Counted from the stretch's first letter, positions 1 to 8,983 are shown. The stretch: 64,000 nt of DNA from Pseudaminobacter sp040045035 (GCF_040045035.1 NZ_JBDZDS010000004.1:124001-188000), one strand, 5' to 3'. The notes: generated by a model not told the origin, from the letters alone. A program made the numbers and translations.

Positions 1-85
1 CGGCAAGCGCCAGGCCGGAAAGCACCGTCGCGATCAGGGCTGGGCCGCGCCACGAGATTTTGCGGTCGCCGATCACTACTTCCAT
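1..85 (-). CDS. 5' end of an unknown protein, cut by the window edge
   Basis: Only the first 28 codons are inside the window. The ATG at 85 follows a GGGGAA ribosome-binding site about 8 bases upstream; an in-frame ATG at 100 is a possible but poorer start. The peptide begins with a short polar stretch (MEVVIGDRK) and then turns hydrophobic (GPALIATVLSGLALA), so it may be a signal anchor or first membrane segment. I do not recognise the family. It lies downstream of rpsU on the same strand, with the rpsU terminator between them, so it is probably a separate transcript. Confidence 0.5.
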   Translation of the reverse strand, partial: MEVVIGDRKISWRGPALIATVLSGLALA

Positions 86-163
86 CGCGTTATTCCCCAT
101 CCGAGCCGCCGGGACTTTCGGTTGCTCCCCGCGGCAACATAGAGCTCATATGTCAATTAAAAC

Positions 164-198
164 AAAAAGGTGGCGGTGACCGCGAGTCACCCCACCTT
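164..198 (-). terminator. Rho-independent terminator of rpsU
   Basis: Read on the minus strand, a GGTGG-GTGAC stem, TCGCG loop and GTCAC-CCACC arm are followed by TTTTTGTTTT. It sits 37 bases past the rpsU stop, in the right orientation. Confidence 0.8.
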
Positions 199-234
199 TC
201 GCTATCCTTGGAAAAGGACGAAAACTTGGCGAGA

Positions 235-483
235 TCAACGCGCCGGGCGAGCTGCGGCAGCCGGGCGCGGCGTCATCGGCAGCAGGCCTTCGCGCTGGGC
301 GCGCTTGCGAGCCAGCTTGCGGGCGCGGCGGACGGCTTCAGCCTTCTCGCGGGCGCGCTTTTCCGAAGGCTTCTCGTAGTGGCCGCGCATCTTCATTTCA
401 CGGAAGATGCCTTCACGCTGCATCTTTTTCTTGAGCGCGCGAAGCGCCTGATCAACGTTGTTGTCGCGGACGAGTACCTGCAC
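235..483 (-). CDS. rpsU: 30S ribosomal protein S21
   Basis: An 82-residue, very basic protein starting MQVLVRDNNVDQALRALKKK, which is the hallmark S21 N-terminus. The middle contains the FREMKMRGHYEKPSEKR block typical of the family, and the C-terminus is an Arg/Ala-rich extension (RPAAAARPAR) as seen in alphaproteobacterial S21. S21 binds the 30S platform near the 3' end of 16S rRNA and assists translation initiation. It is monocistronic here, with its own terminator at 164-198, and is divergent from the sox operon. Confidence 0.96.
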   Translation of the reverse strand: MQVLVRDNNVDQALRALKKKMQREGIFREMKMRGHYEKPSEKRAREKAEAVRRARKLARKRAQREGLLPMTPRPAAAARPAR

Positions 484-874
484 GGGCGATCCTGTCTTTC
501 GTTTGATTCAAAAAAGCGGGGCGAACGACGACTGCTTTCGCAGCGGTCACCACCGCGAATTGGGGCGGCTGATAGCAGAATCAAGGGGGCGTGTCGAGAG
601 GGGATCGAGCAAAAGCCGGCAAAGCCTGCCCGAAAAGCATGCGGACGGTGGAAAAATCACAAGCGCTCCCACTATGGGCGTGCCGGCGGCGAGGTCAACT
701 GCAAATTCTCGCCCGGGCAGCCGGAACGGGCGAGACTGATTCCATCGCAGGCGCGCGCGCAAAGCGGCAATTGCCGTCGCAAACAGCGCAAAGCTGGCAT
801 GGCCTTTTCGCTAGTGGTACACGTCGCCTCTGAATCAGGGACGATCCCATCCGGCATTCATGAGACTCAAGCCC
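484..874. other. Gene-free region between rpsU and soxB
   Basis: About 390 bases separate the divergent rpsU and soxB starts. Open frames here on both strands have no family-like sequence and overlap each other. It should hold both promoters, but I see no convincing -35/-10 pair and no riboswitch-like fold. Confidence 0.5.
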
Positions 875-2128
875 ATGCGGAAATATTCTGTATTTGCCAT
901 CGCGCGCGAAGCCATGCGCGGCCACAAGGGCTGGGAGGAGCAATGGTCCTCGCCCGAGCCGAAGGCCGAATACGACGTCATCATCATCGGCGCGGGCGGC
1001 CACGGCCTTGCCACCGCCTATTACCTCGCCAAGGAGCACGGCATCACCAACGTGGCGGTGCTGGAAAAGGGCTGGCTGGGCGGCGGCAACACTGGCCGCA
1101 ACACCACCATCATCCGCTCCAACTATCTCTATGACGAGTCGGCCGGCATCTACGACCATGCCGTGAAGCTTTGGGACGGGCTCAGCCAGGACCTCAACTA
1201 CAACGTCATGTACTCGGCGCGCGGCGTGATGATGCTGGCGCACAATGTGCACGACGTGCAGGTGCTCAAGCGCCATGTCCATGCCAACCGGTTGAACGGC
1301 GTCGACAACGAATATCTGACGCCGGAGCAGGCCAAGGAATTCTGCCCGCCGCTCAACATCTCCAAGGATGCCCGCTATCCGGTGATGGGCGCCACGCTGC
1401 AGCGGCGCGGCGGCACGGCGCGCCACGACGCGGTGGCCTGGGGCTATGCGCGCGGCGCCTCGGCACGCGGCGTCCACATCATCCAGAACTGCGAGGTCAC
1501 CGGCATCAAGCGCGCGCCGAACGGCGCCGTCACCGGTGTCGAGACTTCGCGCGGCTTCATCGGCGCCAAGAAGATCGGCGTTGTGGCGGCCGGTCATTCC
1601 TCGGTGGTGATGGGCATGGCCGACGTGCGCATGCCGCTGGAAAGCTACCCGCTGCAGGCGCTGGTTTCGGAGCCGGTCAAGCCGGTGTTCCCCTGCGTGG
1701 TGATGTCCAACACGGTGCACGCCTATATCTCGCAGTCTGACAAGGGCGAGCTGGTCATCGGCGCCGGCACTGACCAGTACACTTCCTATTCGCAGACCGG
1801 CGGCCTCCACATCCTCAATCACACGCTCGACGCCATCTGCGAGATGTTCCCCGTCTTCACGCGCATGAAGATGCTGCGCTCGTGGGGCGGCATCGTCGAC
1901 GTGACCCCCGATCGCTCGCCGATCCTGGCCAAGACCCCGGTGCAGGGGCTCTACGTCAATTGCGGCTGGGGCACCGGCGGCTTCAAGGCGACGCCGGGCT
2001 CGGGCCATGTGTTTGCCCACACCATCGCGCGCGACGAGCCGCACCCGATCAACGCGCCGTTCACGCTGGAGCGCTTCCGCACCGGCCGCCTGATCGACGA
2101 GGCGGCGGCTGCCGCCGTTGCTCACTAA
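875..2128 (+). CDS. soxB: Sarcosine oxidase beta subunit
   Basis: Large flavoprotein subunit (417 aa) of heterotetrameric sarcosine oxidase, which demethylates sarcosine to glycine and feeds the methyl carbon to tetrahydrofolate. The start at 875 (MRKYSVFAIAREAMRGHKGW) matches the usual SoxB N-terminus; an upstream in-frame ATG at 860 adds only five residues. A Rossmann FAD motif (DVIIIGAGGHGLATAYY) lies at residues 34-50, followed by EKGWLGGGNTGRNTT. The motif RGGTARHDAVAWG contains His184, which by position corresponds to the histidine that carries covalent FMN in characterised SoxB (inferred by motif). First gene of soxBDAG, 11 bases before soxD. Confidence 0.96.
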   Translation: MRKYSVFAIAREAMRGHKGWEEQWSSPEPKAEYDVIIIGAGGHGLATAYYLAKEHGITNVAVLEKGWLGGGNTGRNTTIIRSNYLYDESAGIYDHAVKLWDGLSQDLNYNVMYSARGVMMLAHNVHDVQVLKRHVHANRLNGVDNEYLTPEQAKEFCPPLNISKDARYPVMGATLQRRGGTARHDAVAWGYARGASARGVHIIQNCEVTGIKRAPNGAVTGVETSRGFIGAKKIGVVAAGHSSVVMGMADVRMPLESYPLQALVSEPVKPVFPCVVMSNTVHAYISQSDKGELVIGAGTDQYTSYSQTGGLHILNHTLDAICEMFPVFTRMKMLRSWGGIVDVTPDRSPILAKTPVQGLYVNCGWGTGGFKATPGSGHVFAHTIARDEPHPINAPFTLERFRTGRLIDEAAAAAVAH

Positions 2129-2139
2129 AGGGGACAAAA

Positions 2140-2532
2140 ATGCTTCTGATCCGCTGCCCCTATTGCGAGGAAGAGCGTCCGGAACTCGAGTTCCGCAACG
2201 CCGGCGAGGCGCATATCGCGCGCTCGACCAACATCGCAGAGCTGAGCGACGAGGACTTCGAGAAGTTCTTCTTCATCCGCTCCAATCCGAAGGGCATAAC
2301 CTTCGAGCGCTGGCGCCATGCGCATGGCTGCGCGCGCTTCTTCAATGCGGTGCGCGACACCGTGACCGACAAGTTCGTCATGACCTACAAGGCCGGCGAG
2401 GCGAAGCCGGACCTCGCCAAGGTCATGAAAAGCGACGCGCCGGCGGTTGAGGCCGTGCAGGACGACGCCCAGGAAGACAAAGCCAAGAAGCCGGCGGCGA
2501 AGAAAGCCACCGCAAAGAAGGGAGACGCGTGA
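2140..2532 (+). CDS. soxD: Sarcosine oxidase delta subunit
   Basis: Small zinc-binding subunit (130 aa) of the heterotetrameric sarcosine oxidase. The N-terminal CPYC pair (Cys6, Cys9) and the WRHAHGC block (His60, Cys64) match the zinc ligands known for SoxD. The start at 2140 has a strong GGGGAC site just before it. The C-terminal 25 residues are a Lys/Ala-rich tail (KKPAAKKATAKKGDA), longer than the core fold needs and probably disordered. The stop overlaps the soxA start (TGATG), which suggests translational coupling. Confidence 0.95.
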   Translation: MLLIRCPYCEEERPELEFRNAGEAHIARSTNIAELSDEDFEKFFFIRSNPKGITFERWRHAHGCARFFNAVRDTVTDKFVMTYKAGEAKPDLAKVMKSDAPAVEAVQDDAQEDKAKKPAAKKATAKKGDA

Positions 2533-5522
2533 TGGCCGCCACGCACCGCATTGCAGGCCGGGGCCGGTTGACGCCGGCAAGAACGCTGCGTTTCACCTTC
2601 GATGGTCAGCACCTCTCGGGCGTTGCCGGGGACACGCTGGCCTCGGCCCTGCTTGCCAACGGCATCCATCTCGTCGGCCGCTCGTTCAAGTATCACCGCC
2701 CGCGCGGCATCCTCTCGGCCGGCGCCGAGGAGCCGAACGCGCTGGTCGGCATCGAGCGCGACGCCACCCGCAAGACGCCGAACGTGCGCGCCACGGTGCA
2801 GGAGCTTTATGACGGGCTCAACGCCACCTCGCAGAATCGCTGGCCGTCGCTGTCCTTTGACGTCGGCGCGGTCAACGACCTTGCCTCGCCGATGTTCTCG
2901 GCCGGCTTCTACTACAAGACCTTCATGTGGCCGAAGGCGGCCTGGAAGAGTTTTTATGAGCCGAAGATCCGCGCCGCGGCCGGCCTTGGCGTGGCGCCTG
3001 ATCAGCCCGATTCCGACCACTACTCCTCGCGCTTCGAGCATTGCGAGGTGCTGGTGCTGGGCGGCGGTGCGGCCGGCATCGCGGCGGCCCTTGCGGCGGC
3101 CGAGACCGGCGTGCGCGTCATCCTGGCCGACGAACAGGCCGAATTCGGCGGAAGCTTGCGCTTCGAGGCCGGCGCGGCGATCGACGGCACCGACGGCTGG
3201 AGCTGGGCGCAGGCTGCGGTGGCGAAGCTGGCGGCCATGGACAATGTGCGCCTGCTGTCGCGCACGACCGCCTTCGGCTATTACGCACAGAACTTCGTCG
3301 GCCTTGTCGAGCGCGTGACCGACCATCTGGCAACTCCCGAACGCGACCTGCCGCGCGAGCGGCTGTGGCAGGTGCGCGCCAAGCGCGTGGTGCTGGCCAC
3401 CGGCGCCATCGAGCGGCACATGGTGTTTGCCGACAACGACCGGCCGGGTGTGATGCTGGCTTCGGCCGCGCGCACCTATCTCAACCACTACGGCGTTGCG
3501 GTGGGCAAGAATGTCGGCGTCTACACGGCCAACGACAGCGCCTATGCAGCCGCCCTCGACCTCAAGAAGGCGGGCGTGAACATCGCGGCCATCGTCGACC
3601 TGCGCGACAACCCCTCCGGCCCGCCGGTCGAGGAGGCGCGTGCGCTGGGCATCGAGATCAATCATGGCCGCGCGGTCATCCGCACCGGCGGCCGGTTGCG
3701 CGTGTCGTCCATGACCATCCAGCCCAAGAACGGCGGCGGCGAGCGCACCATTCCGGTCGACGCGCTTTTGATGTCGGCCGGCTGGACGCCTTCGGTGCAT
3801 CTGTTCTCGCAGTCGCGCGGCAAGGTCGCCTTCGACGAGGAGACCAAGCGCTTCCTGCCTGGCACCTATGCTCAGGACTGCGTGTCGGTGGGTGCCTGCA
3901 ACGGCACCGACGGGCTCGCGGCAAGCGTCGATGAAGCCTATGCGGCCGGCGCGAAGGCGGCGAGGGAAGCCGGCGGCAGCGGCCGGGGTTCCAAGCCCAA
4001 GGTCGAGGCGAGCGAGAGCTGGTCGCGCGGCATGCTGGGTGCAGGCCCCGGTGCCGGCCCGGACACCACCGTGAAAGCCTTCGTCGACTTCCAGAACGAC
4101 GTCACCGCCAAGGACATTCGCCTGGCCGTGCGCGAGGGCATGCGCTCCATCGAGCACGTCAAGCGCTTCACCACCAACGGCATGGCGACCGACCAGGGCA
4201 AAACGTCCAACATGCACGGCCTGGCGATCGCCGCCGAGACGCTGGACAAGCCGATCCCGCAGGTGGGCCTCACCACCTTCCGCGCGCCCTATACGCCGGT
4301 GACCTTCGGCTCCATCGTCAACCACGGGCGCGGCGTGCTGTTCGACCCGACCCGCAAGACGCCGATGCATGGCTGGGCCGAGGCCCAAGGCGCGGTGTTC
4401 GAGGATGTCGGCCAGTGGAAGCGCGCCTGGTATTTCCCCATGGCCGGCGAGGACATGCACGCGGCGGTCAACCGCGAATGCGTGACCGTGCGCAAGTCGG
4501 CGGGCATGTTCGACGCCTCCACCCTCGGCAAGATCGAGGTGGTCGGCCCGGATGCCGCCAAGTTCATGGAGCTGCTCTACACCAATCCGTGGGAGAAGCT
4601 CGAAGTCGGCCGCTGCCGCTACGGCATCATGCTGCGCGAGGACGGCTTTATCTATGACGACGGCGTGGTGGGTCGACTGGCGGCTGACCGCTTCCATGTG
4701 ACGACCACGACGGGCGGTGCCGCCCGCGTGATGAATCACATGGAGGACTATCTCCAGACCGAGTTCCCGCATCTCGACGTCTGGCTGACCTCAGTGTCCG
4801 AGCAGTGGGCGGTAATTGCGGTGCAGGGCCCGAACTCCCGTAAGATCATCGAGCCGCTGGTCGAGGGCATCGACCTGTCGGACGAGGCGATGCCGCATAT
4901 GTCGGTGCGCGAAGGCAAGATCTGCGGCGTGCCGACCAGGCTGTTCCGCATGTCGTTTACCGGCGATCGCGGCTTCGAGGTCAACGTGCCGGCGGACTAT
5001 GGCCGGGCGGTGTGGGAGGCGCTGTGGGCCGAAGGGCAGAAGCACGGCGCCTGCGCCTACGGCACCGAGGCCATGCACGTGCTGCGCGCCGAGAAGGGCT
5101 ATATCATCGTCGGCCAGGACACTGACGGTACCGTCACCTGCAATGACGCCGGGCTCGACTGGGCGGTTGGCAAGAAGAAGACCGACTTCGTCGGTATTCG
5201 CGGCATGGCCCGTCCGGACCTTCTCGCCAAGGGCCGCAAGCAACTCGTCGGCCTCAAGACCAAGGATCCGAAGGTGGTGCTGGAGGAGGGCGCGCAGATC
5301 GTCGCCGACCCGAGGCAGCCGATCCCGATGAAGATGATCGGCCACGTCACCTCGAGCTACTGGTCGGAGAACTGCGGCCGTTCGATCGCACTCGCGCTGG
5401 TGGCCGGCGGACGCGACCGCATCGGCCAGACGCTTTACGTGCCGATGCCCGACCGAGTGATCGAGGTGGAAGTGACCGGCACCGTGTTCTTCGACGAGAA
5501 GGGAGAGCGCCTCAATGGCTAA
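2532..5522 (+). CDS. soxA: Sarcosine oxidase alpha subunit
   Basis: Largest subunit, 996 aa, usual length for the family. Residues 1-100 form the ferredoxin-like domain without cluster cysteines (LRFTFDGQHLSGVAGDTLAS). Residues about 170-450 hold an NAD-type Rossmann fold (VLVLGGGAAGIAAALAAAE). From about residue 590 to the end is a GcvT-like tetrahydrofolate-binding domain (PFRAPYTPV, later GDRGFEVNVP and a typical GcvT C-terminus). It carries NAD+ and the folate site where the iminium carbon becomes 5,10-methylene-THF. The ATG at 2532 is used; a GTG at 2529 is in frame but overlaps the soxD stop more deeply. Confidence 0.96.
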   Translation: MAATHRIAGRGRLTPARTLRFTFDGQHLSGVAGDTLASALLANGIHLVGRSFKYHRPRGILSAGAEEPNALVGIERDATRKTPNVRATVQELYDGLNATSQNRWPSLSFDVGAVNDLASPMFSAGFYYKTFMWPKAAWKSFYEPKIRAAAGLGVAPDQPDSDHYSSRFEHCEVLVLGGGAAGIAAALAAAETGVRVILADEQAEFGGSLRFEAGAAIDGTDGWSWAQAAVAKLAAMDNVRLLSRTTAFGYYAQNFVGLVERVTDHLATPERDLPRERLWQVRAKRVVLATGAIERHMVFADNDRPGVMLASAARTYLNHYGVAVGKNVGVYTANDSAYAAALDLKKAGVNIAAIVDLRDNPSGPPVEEARALGIEINHGRAVIRTGGRLRVSSMTIQPKNGGGERTIPVDALLMSAGWTPSVHLFSQSRGKVAFDEETKRFLPGTYAQDCVSVGACNGTDGLAASVDEAYAAGAKAAREAGGSGRGSKPKVEASESWSRGMLGAGPGAGPDTTVKAFVDFQNDVTAKDIRLAVREGMRSIEHVKRFTTNGMATDQGKTSNMHGLAIAAETLDKPIPQVGLTTFRAPYTPVTFGSIVNHGRGVLFDPTRKTPMHGWAEAQGAVFEDVGQWKRAWYFPMAGEDMHAAVNRECVTVRKSAGMFDASTLGKIEVVGPDAAKFMELLYTNPWEKLEVGRCRYGIMLREDGFIYDDGVVGRLAADRFHVTTTTGGAARVMNHMEDYLQTEFPHLDVWLTSVSEQWAVIAVQGPNSRKIIEPLVEGIDLSDEAMPHMSVREGKICGVPTRLFRMSFTGDRGFEVNVPADYGRAVWEALWAEGQKHGACAYGTEAMHVLRAEKGYIIVGQDTDGTVTCNDAGLDWAVGKKKTDFVGIRGMARPDLLAKGRKQLVGLKTKDPKVVLEEGAQIVADPRQPIPMKMIGHVTSSYWSENCGRSIALALVAGGRDRIGQTLYVPMPDRVIEVEVTGTVFFDEKGERLNG

Positions 5523-6075
5523 TGCTGCAACCACCACCGCGGCGCACGCGCCGGCACAGGCCGGCCGCGAATTCTCCGGAAAGGGCGTCAAGCTTGCGGT
5601 GCTGAAGCCTGCCGAGCGCATCTCGCTGCGCGCCCCGGTTCCTTCGATCGCGCCCCTTTCCAAGGCGCTCGGCCTGATACTGCCGAAAACGCCGAAAACC
5701 TCGGTCAGCAAGGACGGCCGCACCGCGCTGTGGCTCGGCCCGGACGAATGGCTGGTGATCGACGATGCCGGCGGCGACCTGCTCGCCGCCTGTGCCGGTG
5801 TCAAGCAACTGCATTCGGCGGTTGGCGTCTCGCACCGCAACGTCGGGATCTCGGTGACCGGGCCGTCGGCTGCGGCCTGCATCAATGCGGGCTGCCCGCA
5901 GGACCTGTCGCTGGCGGCGTTCCCGGTCGGGGCCTGCTCGCGCACCATTCTGGGCAAGGTCGAGATCGCGCTGCTGCGTACGGCCGAAGACGCGTTCCGC
6001 GTCGAGTGCTGGCGCTCGTTCTCGGACTACGTCTTCGCCTTCCTGTCGCAGGCGGCGACCGACGCGGCCGCATAA
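5515..6075 (+). CDS. soxG: Sarcosine oxidase gamma subunit
   Basis: A 186-residue protein that overlaps the soxA stop by 8 bases, last in the soxBDAG order seen in most proteobacteria. Family-like blocks are LKPAERISLRAP near residue 25, ALWLGPDEWLVID near 70 and a C-terminal VECWRSFSDYVFAFL. The residues before about 22 are an Ala-rich leader. The gamma subunit is a GcvT-like structural partner of alpha without a cofactor of its own. No strong terminator follows; the small gene at 6136 is 60 bases downstream. Confidence 0.94.
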   Translation: MANAATTTAAHAPAQAGREFSGKGVKLAVLKPAERISLRAPVPSIAPLSKALGLILPKTPKTSVSKDGRTALWLGPDEWLVIDDAGGDLLAACAGVKQLHSAVGVSHRNVGISVTGPSAAACINAGCPQDLSLAAFPVGACSRTILGKVEIALLRTAEDAFRVECWRSFSDYVFAFLSQAATDAAA

Positions 6076-6135
6076 TGGCGGAACCTTGATCGGGCGGCGG
6101 GCGTTTTAGCCTTCGCACAATCGAAGGTAAACGCC

Positions 6136-6336
6136 ATGCCGAAGCCGACGTCGCAACCGGGCTCCAAAGCCAGGAAATCGCCTGCAGTCCGCTCGCTGGA
6201 ACGCGAGCGGCGCAAGCAGGCGGCGCTCAAGGAAGAAGAGCTCGAGGAAGGCCTGGAGGACACGTTCCCCGCCAGCGACCCGGTGTCGGTCATTTCCACC
6301 TCGATCGCTGGCAGGCCGAAGAAGCCGAAACACTAG
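6136..6336 (+). CDS. Small conserved protein of unknown function (66 aa)
   Basis: A charged 66-residue protein with no signal or membrane segment. The centre, LEEGLEDTFPASDPVSV, is a block I recognise from many short rhizobial proteins of unknown role; the flanks are Lys/Arg-rich and end in PKKPKH. The start at 6136 follows an AAGGTAA site. It lies 60 bases past soxG on the same strand and ends just before a strong bidirectional terminator, so it may be the last cistron of the sox transcript or an independent gene. No function can be given. Confidence 0.75.
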   Translation: MPKPTSQPGSKARKSPAVRSLERERRKQAALKEEELEEGLEDTFPASDPVSVISTSIAGRPKKPKH

Positions 6337-6372
6337 CCGGCATCGCGCCCTTCCACTTCCAACGATGAAAGT

Positions 6373-6411
6373 AAAAAGCCCCCGGCGGGCATTACCTGCC
6401 GGGGGCTTTTT
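6373..6411. terminator. Bidirectional terminator
   Basis: AAAAAGCCCCCGGCGGG and its mirror CCTGCCGGGGGCTTTTT form a long GC-rich hairpin with A-tract and T-tract on opposite sides. It serves the sox side (+) and the MFS gene (-), which converge here. Confidence 0.9.
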
Positions 6412-6423
6412 GGCGTCTGTTGC

Positions 6424-8310
6424 TTACTTGATGGCGTTGAGGTCGATGCCCTTGGTATCCTTCACGAAGATCATGCCGATGATGAGCGTCATCGCCGCGA
6501 TCACGATCGGGTACCAGAGGCCGTAGTAGATATCGCCCTTGAAGGCGCTCATGGCGAAGACGGTCGCCGGCAGCAGGCCGCCGAACCAGCCGTTGCCGAT
6601 GTGATAGGGCAGCGACATGCCGGTGTAGCGGATGCGGGTCGGGAACATCTCGACCAGGATCGCGGCGATCGGCCCGTAGACCATCGTGACGTAGAGCACG
6701 AGGATGAACAGGATACCGATGACCATCGGCCAACTCACCGCGGCCGGATCGGCGACCATCTTGAAGGCGCCGCTGCCGGGTATGGTGTAGACCGCCATCT
6801 CGGTCGCGCCGTCGGCCTCCTCCGCCGTGATGGCCTTGCTGGCGATCAGGTCGGCCACCGGCACCATGGTCTTTTCACCGGCGCGGATCGCGGCTGTGTC
6901 GAGATTCAGTTCCGGATTGGCAGCCACGAAGGCATCGAGCTTGACGTCGGGCACCTTCGAGGTCTCGCGTATCAGCGGATAGCCGGCGTCATGCAGCGCC
7001 GTGTTCACGCCCTTGACGAAGACTGCCTGCTTGGCCTTGGCCTGATCGCCGGCGGCGATCGCGTCATAGGACTCGACCGTCTCATCGCCGATCTTGACCA
7101 CGGCCGGCGTGCCGGGCGCGGCGGTGGCGACCACGTCGTAAGGCACCGAGTTGTTGGTCAGGAACGCCGTGGCAATGTCGCAGGACGTGGTGAACTTCGC
7201 CGTGCCGGTCGGGTTGAACTGGAACCTGCAATCCCCCGGAGCTGCGGTCACATGCGCCTTCACATTCTGCTGGGCGGTGGCCAGCGCCGGGTTGGCGGCC
7301 CAGGTCAGCGCCTTGAACAGCGGGAAGTAGGTGACGATGGACAGCGCCAGGCCGGCCATGATGATCGGCTTGCGGCCGATCTTGTCGGACAGCCAGCCGA
7401 AGACAACGAAGAAGATCGAGCCGATCGCCAGCGCGATCGCGATCATGACGTTGACCGAGAAGGCGTCGACCTTGAGCACGTTCTGCAGGAAGAACAGCGC
7501 GTAGAACTGGCCCGAATACCAGACCACGGCCTGGCCGGCGGTGAGGCCGAACAGGGCAAGCAGTGCGATCCTGGCGTTCTTCCACTGGCCGAAGGCTTCC
7601 GACAGCGGCGCCTTGGAGCCCTTGCCCTCTTCCTTCATGCGCTTGAAGGCCGGCGACTCGCTGAGCGACAGACGAATCCACACCGAGATGCCGAGCAGCA
7701 CCACCGAGATGATGAACGGGATGCGCCAGCCCCAGGCCTTGAAGGCATCGGGACCGAGCCAGCTCTGCACCGCCAGGATGACGATGAGCGACAGGAACAG
7801 GCCGAGCGTCGCCGTGGTCTGGATCCACGAAGTATAGAAGCCGCGGCGATCGTTCGGGGCATGCTCGGCCACGTAGGTCGCCGCACCGCCATATTCACCG
7901 CCGAGCGCCAGACCCTGCAGCATGCGCAATGCAACCAGTACGATGGGCGCGGCGATGCCGATGGAGCCCGAGCCGGGCAACAGGCCGACCAGGAAGGTGG
8001 ACGAGCCCATGATCAGGATGGTGATGAGGAAGGTGTATTTGCGGCCGACAAGGTCGCCGATGCGGCCGAACACCAGCGCGCCGAACGGGCGCACCAGGAA
8101 GCCGGCGGCAAACGCCAGCAGCGCGAAGATGTTGCGCGTGGCCTCAGGGTATTCGCTGAAGAAGGCGGCGCCGATGAAGACCGCCAGCGAGCCGTAGAGG
8201 TAGAAGTCGTACCATTCGAAGACCGTGCCCAGCGAGGACGCGAAGATGACCTTCTTCTCCTCACGGGTCATGCCGCGCGGGGCCGAACTCGCGCTTGCTG
8301 CAATAGCCAT
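6424..8310 (-). CDS. MFS transporter, metabolite:H+ symporter type, with large periplasmic insert
   Basis: 628 residues, about 180 longer than ordinary 12-helix members. Helices 1-9 occupy residues 25-333 with MHS signatures: GTVFEWYDFYLYG near 28-40, the loop 2-3 motif FGRIGDLVGRKY at 81-92 and DKIGRKP at 309. Residues about 340-525 form a soluble insert between helices 9 and 10, on the periplasmic side, with two cysteines (361, 377) that could bond. Helices 10-12 close the protein. The start at 8310 has a GGGAGGA site. Substrate unknown; MHS relatives move carboxylates, proline or betaine. Monocistronic, with a palindrome at 8438-8448 upstream. Confidence 0.9.
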   Translation of the reverse strand: MAIAASASSAPRGMTREEKKVIFASSLGTVFEWYDFYLYGSLAVFIGAAFFSEYPEATRNIFALLAFAAGFLVRPFGALVFGRIGDLVGRKYTFLITILIMGSSTFLVGLLPGSGSIGIAAPIVLVALRMLQGLALGGEYGGAATYVAEHAPNDRRGFYTSWIQTTATLGLFLSLIVILAVQSWLGPDAFKAWGWRIPFIISVVLLGISVWIRLSLSESPAFKRMKEEGKGSKAPLSEAFGQWKNARIALLALFGLTAGQAVVWYSGQFYALFFLQNVLKVDAFSVNVMIAIALAIGSIFFVVFGWLSDKIGRKPIIMAGLALSIVTYFPLFKALTWAANPALATAQQNVKAHVTAAPGDCRFQFNPTGTAKFTTSCDIATAFLTNNSVPYDVVATAAPGTPAVVKIGDETVESYDAIAAGDQAKAKQAVFVKGVNTALHDAGYPLIRETSKVPDVKLDAFVAANPELNLDTAAIRAGEKTMVPVADLIASKAITAEEADGATEMAVYTIPGSGAFKMVADPAAVSWPMVIGILFILVLYVTMVYGPIAAILVEMFPTRIRYTGMSLPYHIGNGWFGGLLPATVFAMSAFKGDIYYGLWYPIVIAAMTLIIGMIFVKDTKGIDLNAIK

Positions 8311-8437
8311 ATGTGTCCTCCCAGACGTTTCACCGTGGCCGGGCCGGCACACCGGGCGCGTGCAGCCTCGGGCTTTCGGTGATGGCGATTCTACGCCTGC
8401 GGGGAGGGGACGAACACCGATGCTTTGGTTTTATGAC

Positions 8438-8448
8438 CTTAGTCTAAG
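8438..8448. promoter_or_regulatory. Perfect CTTAG-T-CTAAG palindrome upstream of the MFS gene
   Basis: An 11-base inverted repeat sits 128 bases upstream of the MFS start, between it and the terminator of the MaoC gene. Position fits an operator or activator site for the MFS gene; the protein that binds is unknown. Confidence 0.35.
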
Positions 8449-8452
8449 ACAA

Positions 8453-8482
8453 AGCCCCTCGCGGCCGCGCCGGGCGAGGGGC
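8453..8482 (-). terminator. Terminator downstream of the MaoC-type gene
   Basis: AGCCCCTCG and CGAGGGGCT form a stem around a GC-rich loop; on the minus strand it is followed by TTTGTCTTAG. It lies 16 bases past the stop of the MaoC gene. Confidence 0.65.
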
Positions 8483-8497
8483 TATGCGCCGGCTTTC

Positions 8498-8983
8498 TCA
8501 GGCCTGCTCGGCGTCGGCGGTGGGTGCCACGAAGGTCAGCGTCAGCCAGCGCGCCGTCAATGCCGGCTTCTTCGAGTTCTCGATCTCGATGGTCACGTCG
8601 TGGCTGATCTGGATCCAGCCGGACGGGCGCACCTTCACGTCGGCGAGGAAGAAGCGGGTGCGGATGCGCGAGCCGGTCTTCACCGGGGTAACGAATTTCA
8701 GGTTCTCGAAGCCGTGGTTGATACCCATGTCGCCGCCCTCGATGCGCGGGATGACGTCGTAGGTCATGGCCGAGAGCAGCGACAGCGTCAGGAAGCCGTG
8801 CGCGATGGTGCCGCCGAAGGGCGTTTCGCTGGCAGCCCGTTCGGGATCGCAATGGATGAACTGGTGATCGTCGGTCGCGTCGGCGAACTGGTCGATCATC
8901 GTCTGGGTGACCGTGCGCCAGGGCGACACACCGACCTCGGTGCCGACGCCGGACAGGAGCTGGTCGATGGTAATCGTTGTCAA
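8498..8983 (-). CDS. MaoC-family dehydratase (R-specific enoyl-CoA hydratase-like)
   Basis: 161 residues forming a single hot-dog domain. The block DQFADATDDHQFIHCDPERA (residues about 31-50) contains the Asp and His of the hydratase-2 active site, followed by FGGTIAHGFLTLSL. This matches short MaoC/NodN-like proteins that hydrate (R)-enoyl-CoA esters, though the exact acyl chain cannot be read from sequence. The start at 8983 is the only good Met with family-like sequence after it (MTTITIDQLLSG). Flanked by the divergent MDR oxidoreductase at 9201 and by its own terminator. Confidence 0.88.
   Translation of the reverse strand: MTTITIDQLLSGVGTEVGVSPWRTVTQTMIDQFADATDDHQFIHCDPERAASETPFGGTIAHGFLTLSLLSAMTYDVIPRIEGGDMGINHGFENLKFVTPVKTGSRIRTRFFLADVKVRPSGWIQISHDVTIEIENSKKPALTARWLTLTFVAPTADAEQA

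Noticed and set aside
695..2137. Long minus-strand open frame opposite soxB
   Set aside because: Antisense of a clear gene; no family-like motifs.
2385..4772. Long minus-strand open frame of about 795 codons
   Set aside because: It lies opposite soxA and has low-complexity His/Ala/Gly/Arg composition typical of antisense in GC-rich DNA.
6601..8382. Plus-strand frame of 593 codons
   Set aside because: Antisense of the MFS gene; rich in Arg/His/Gly with no fold.
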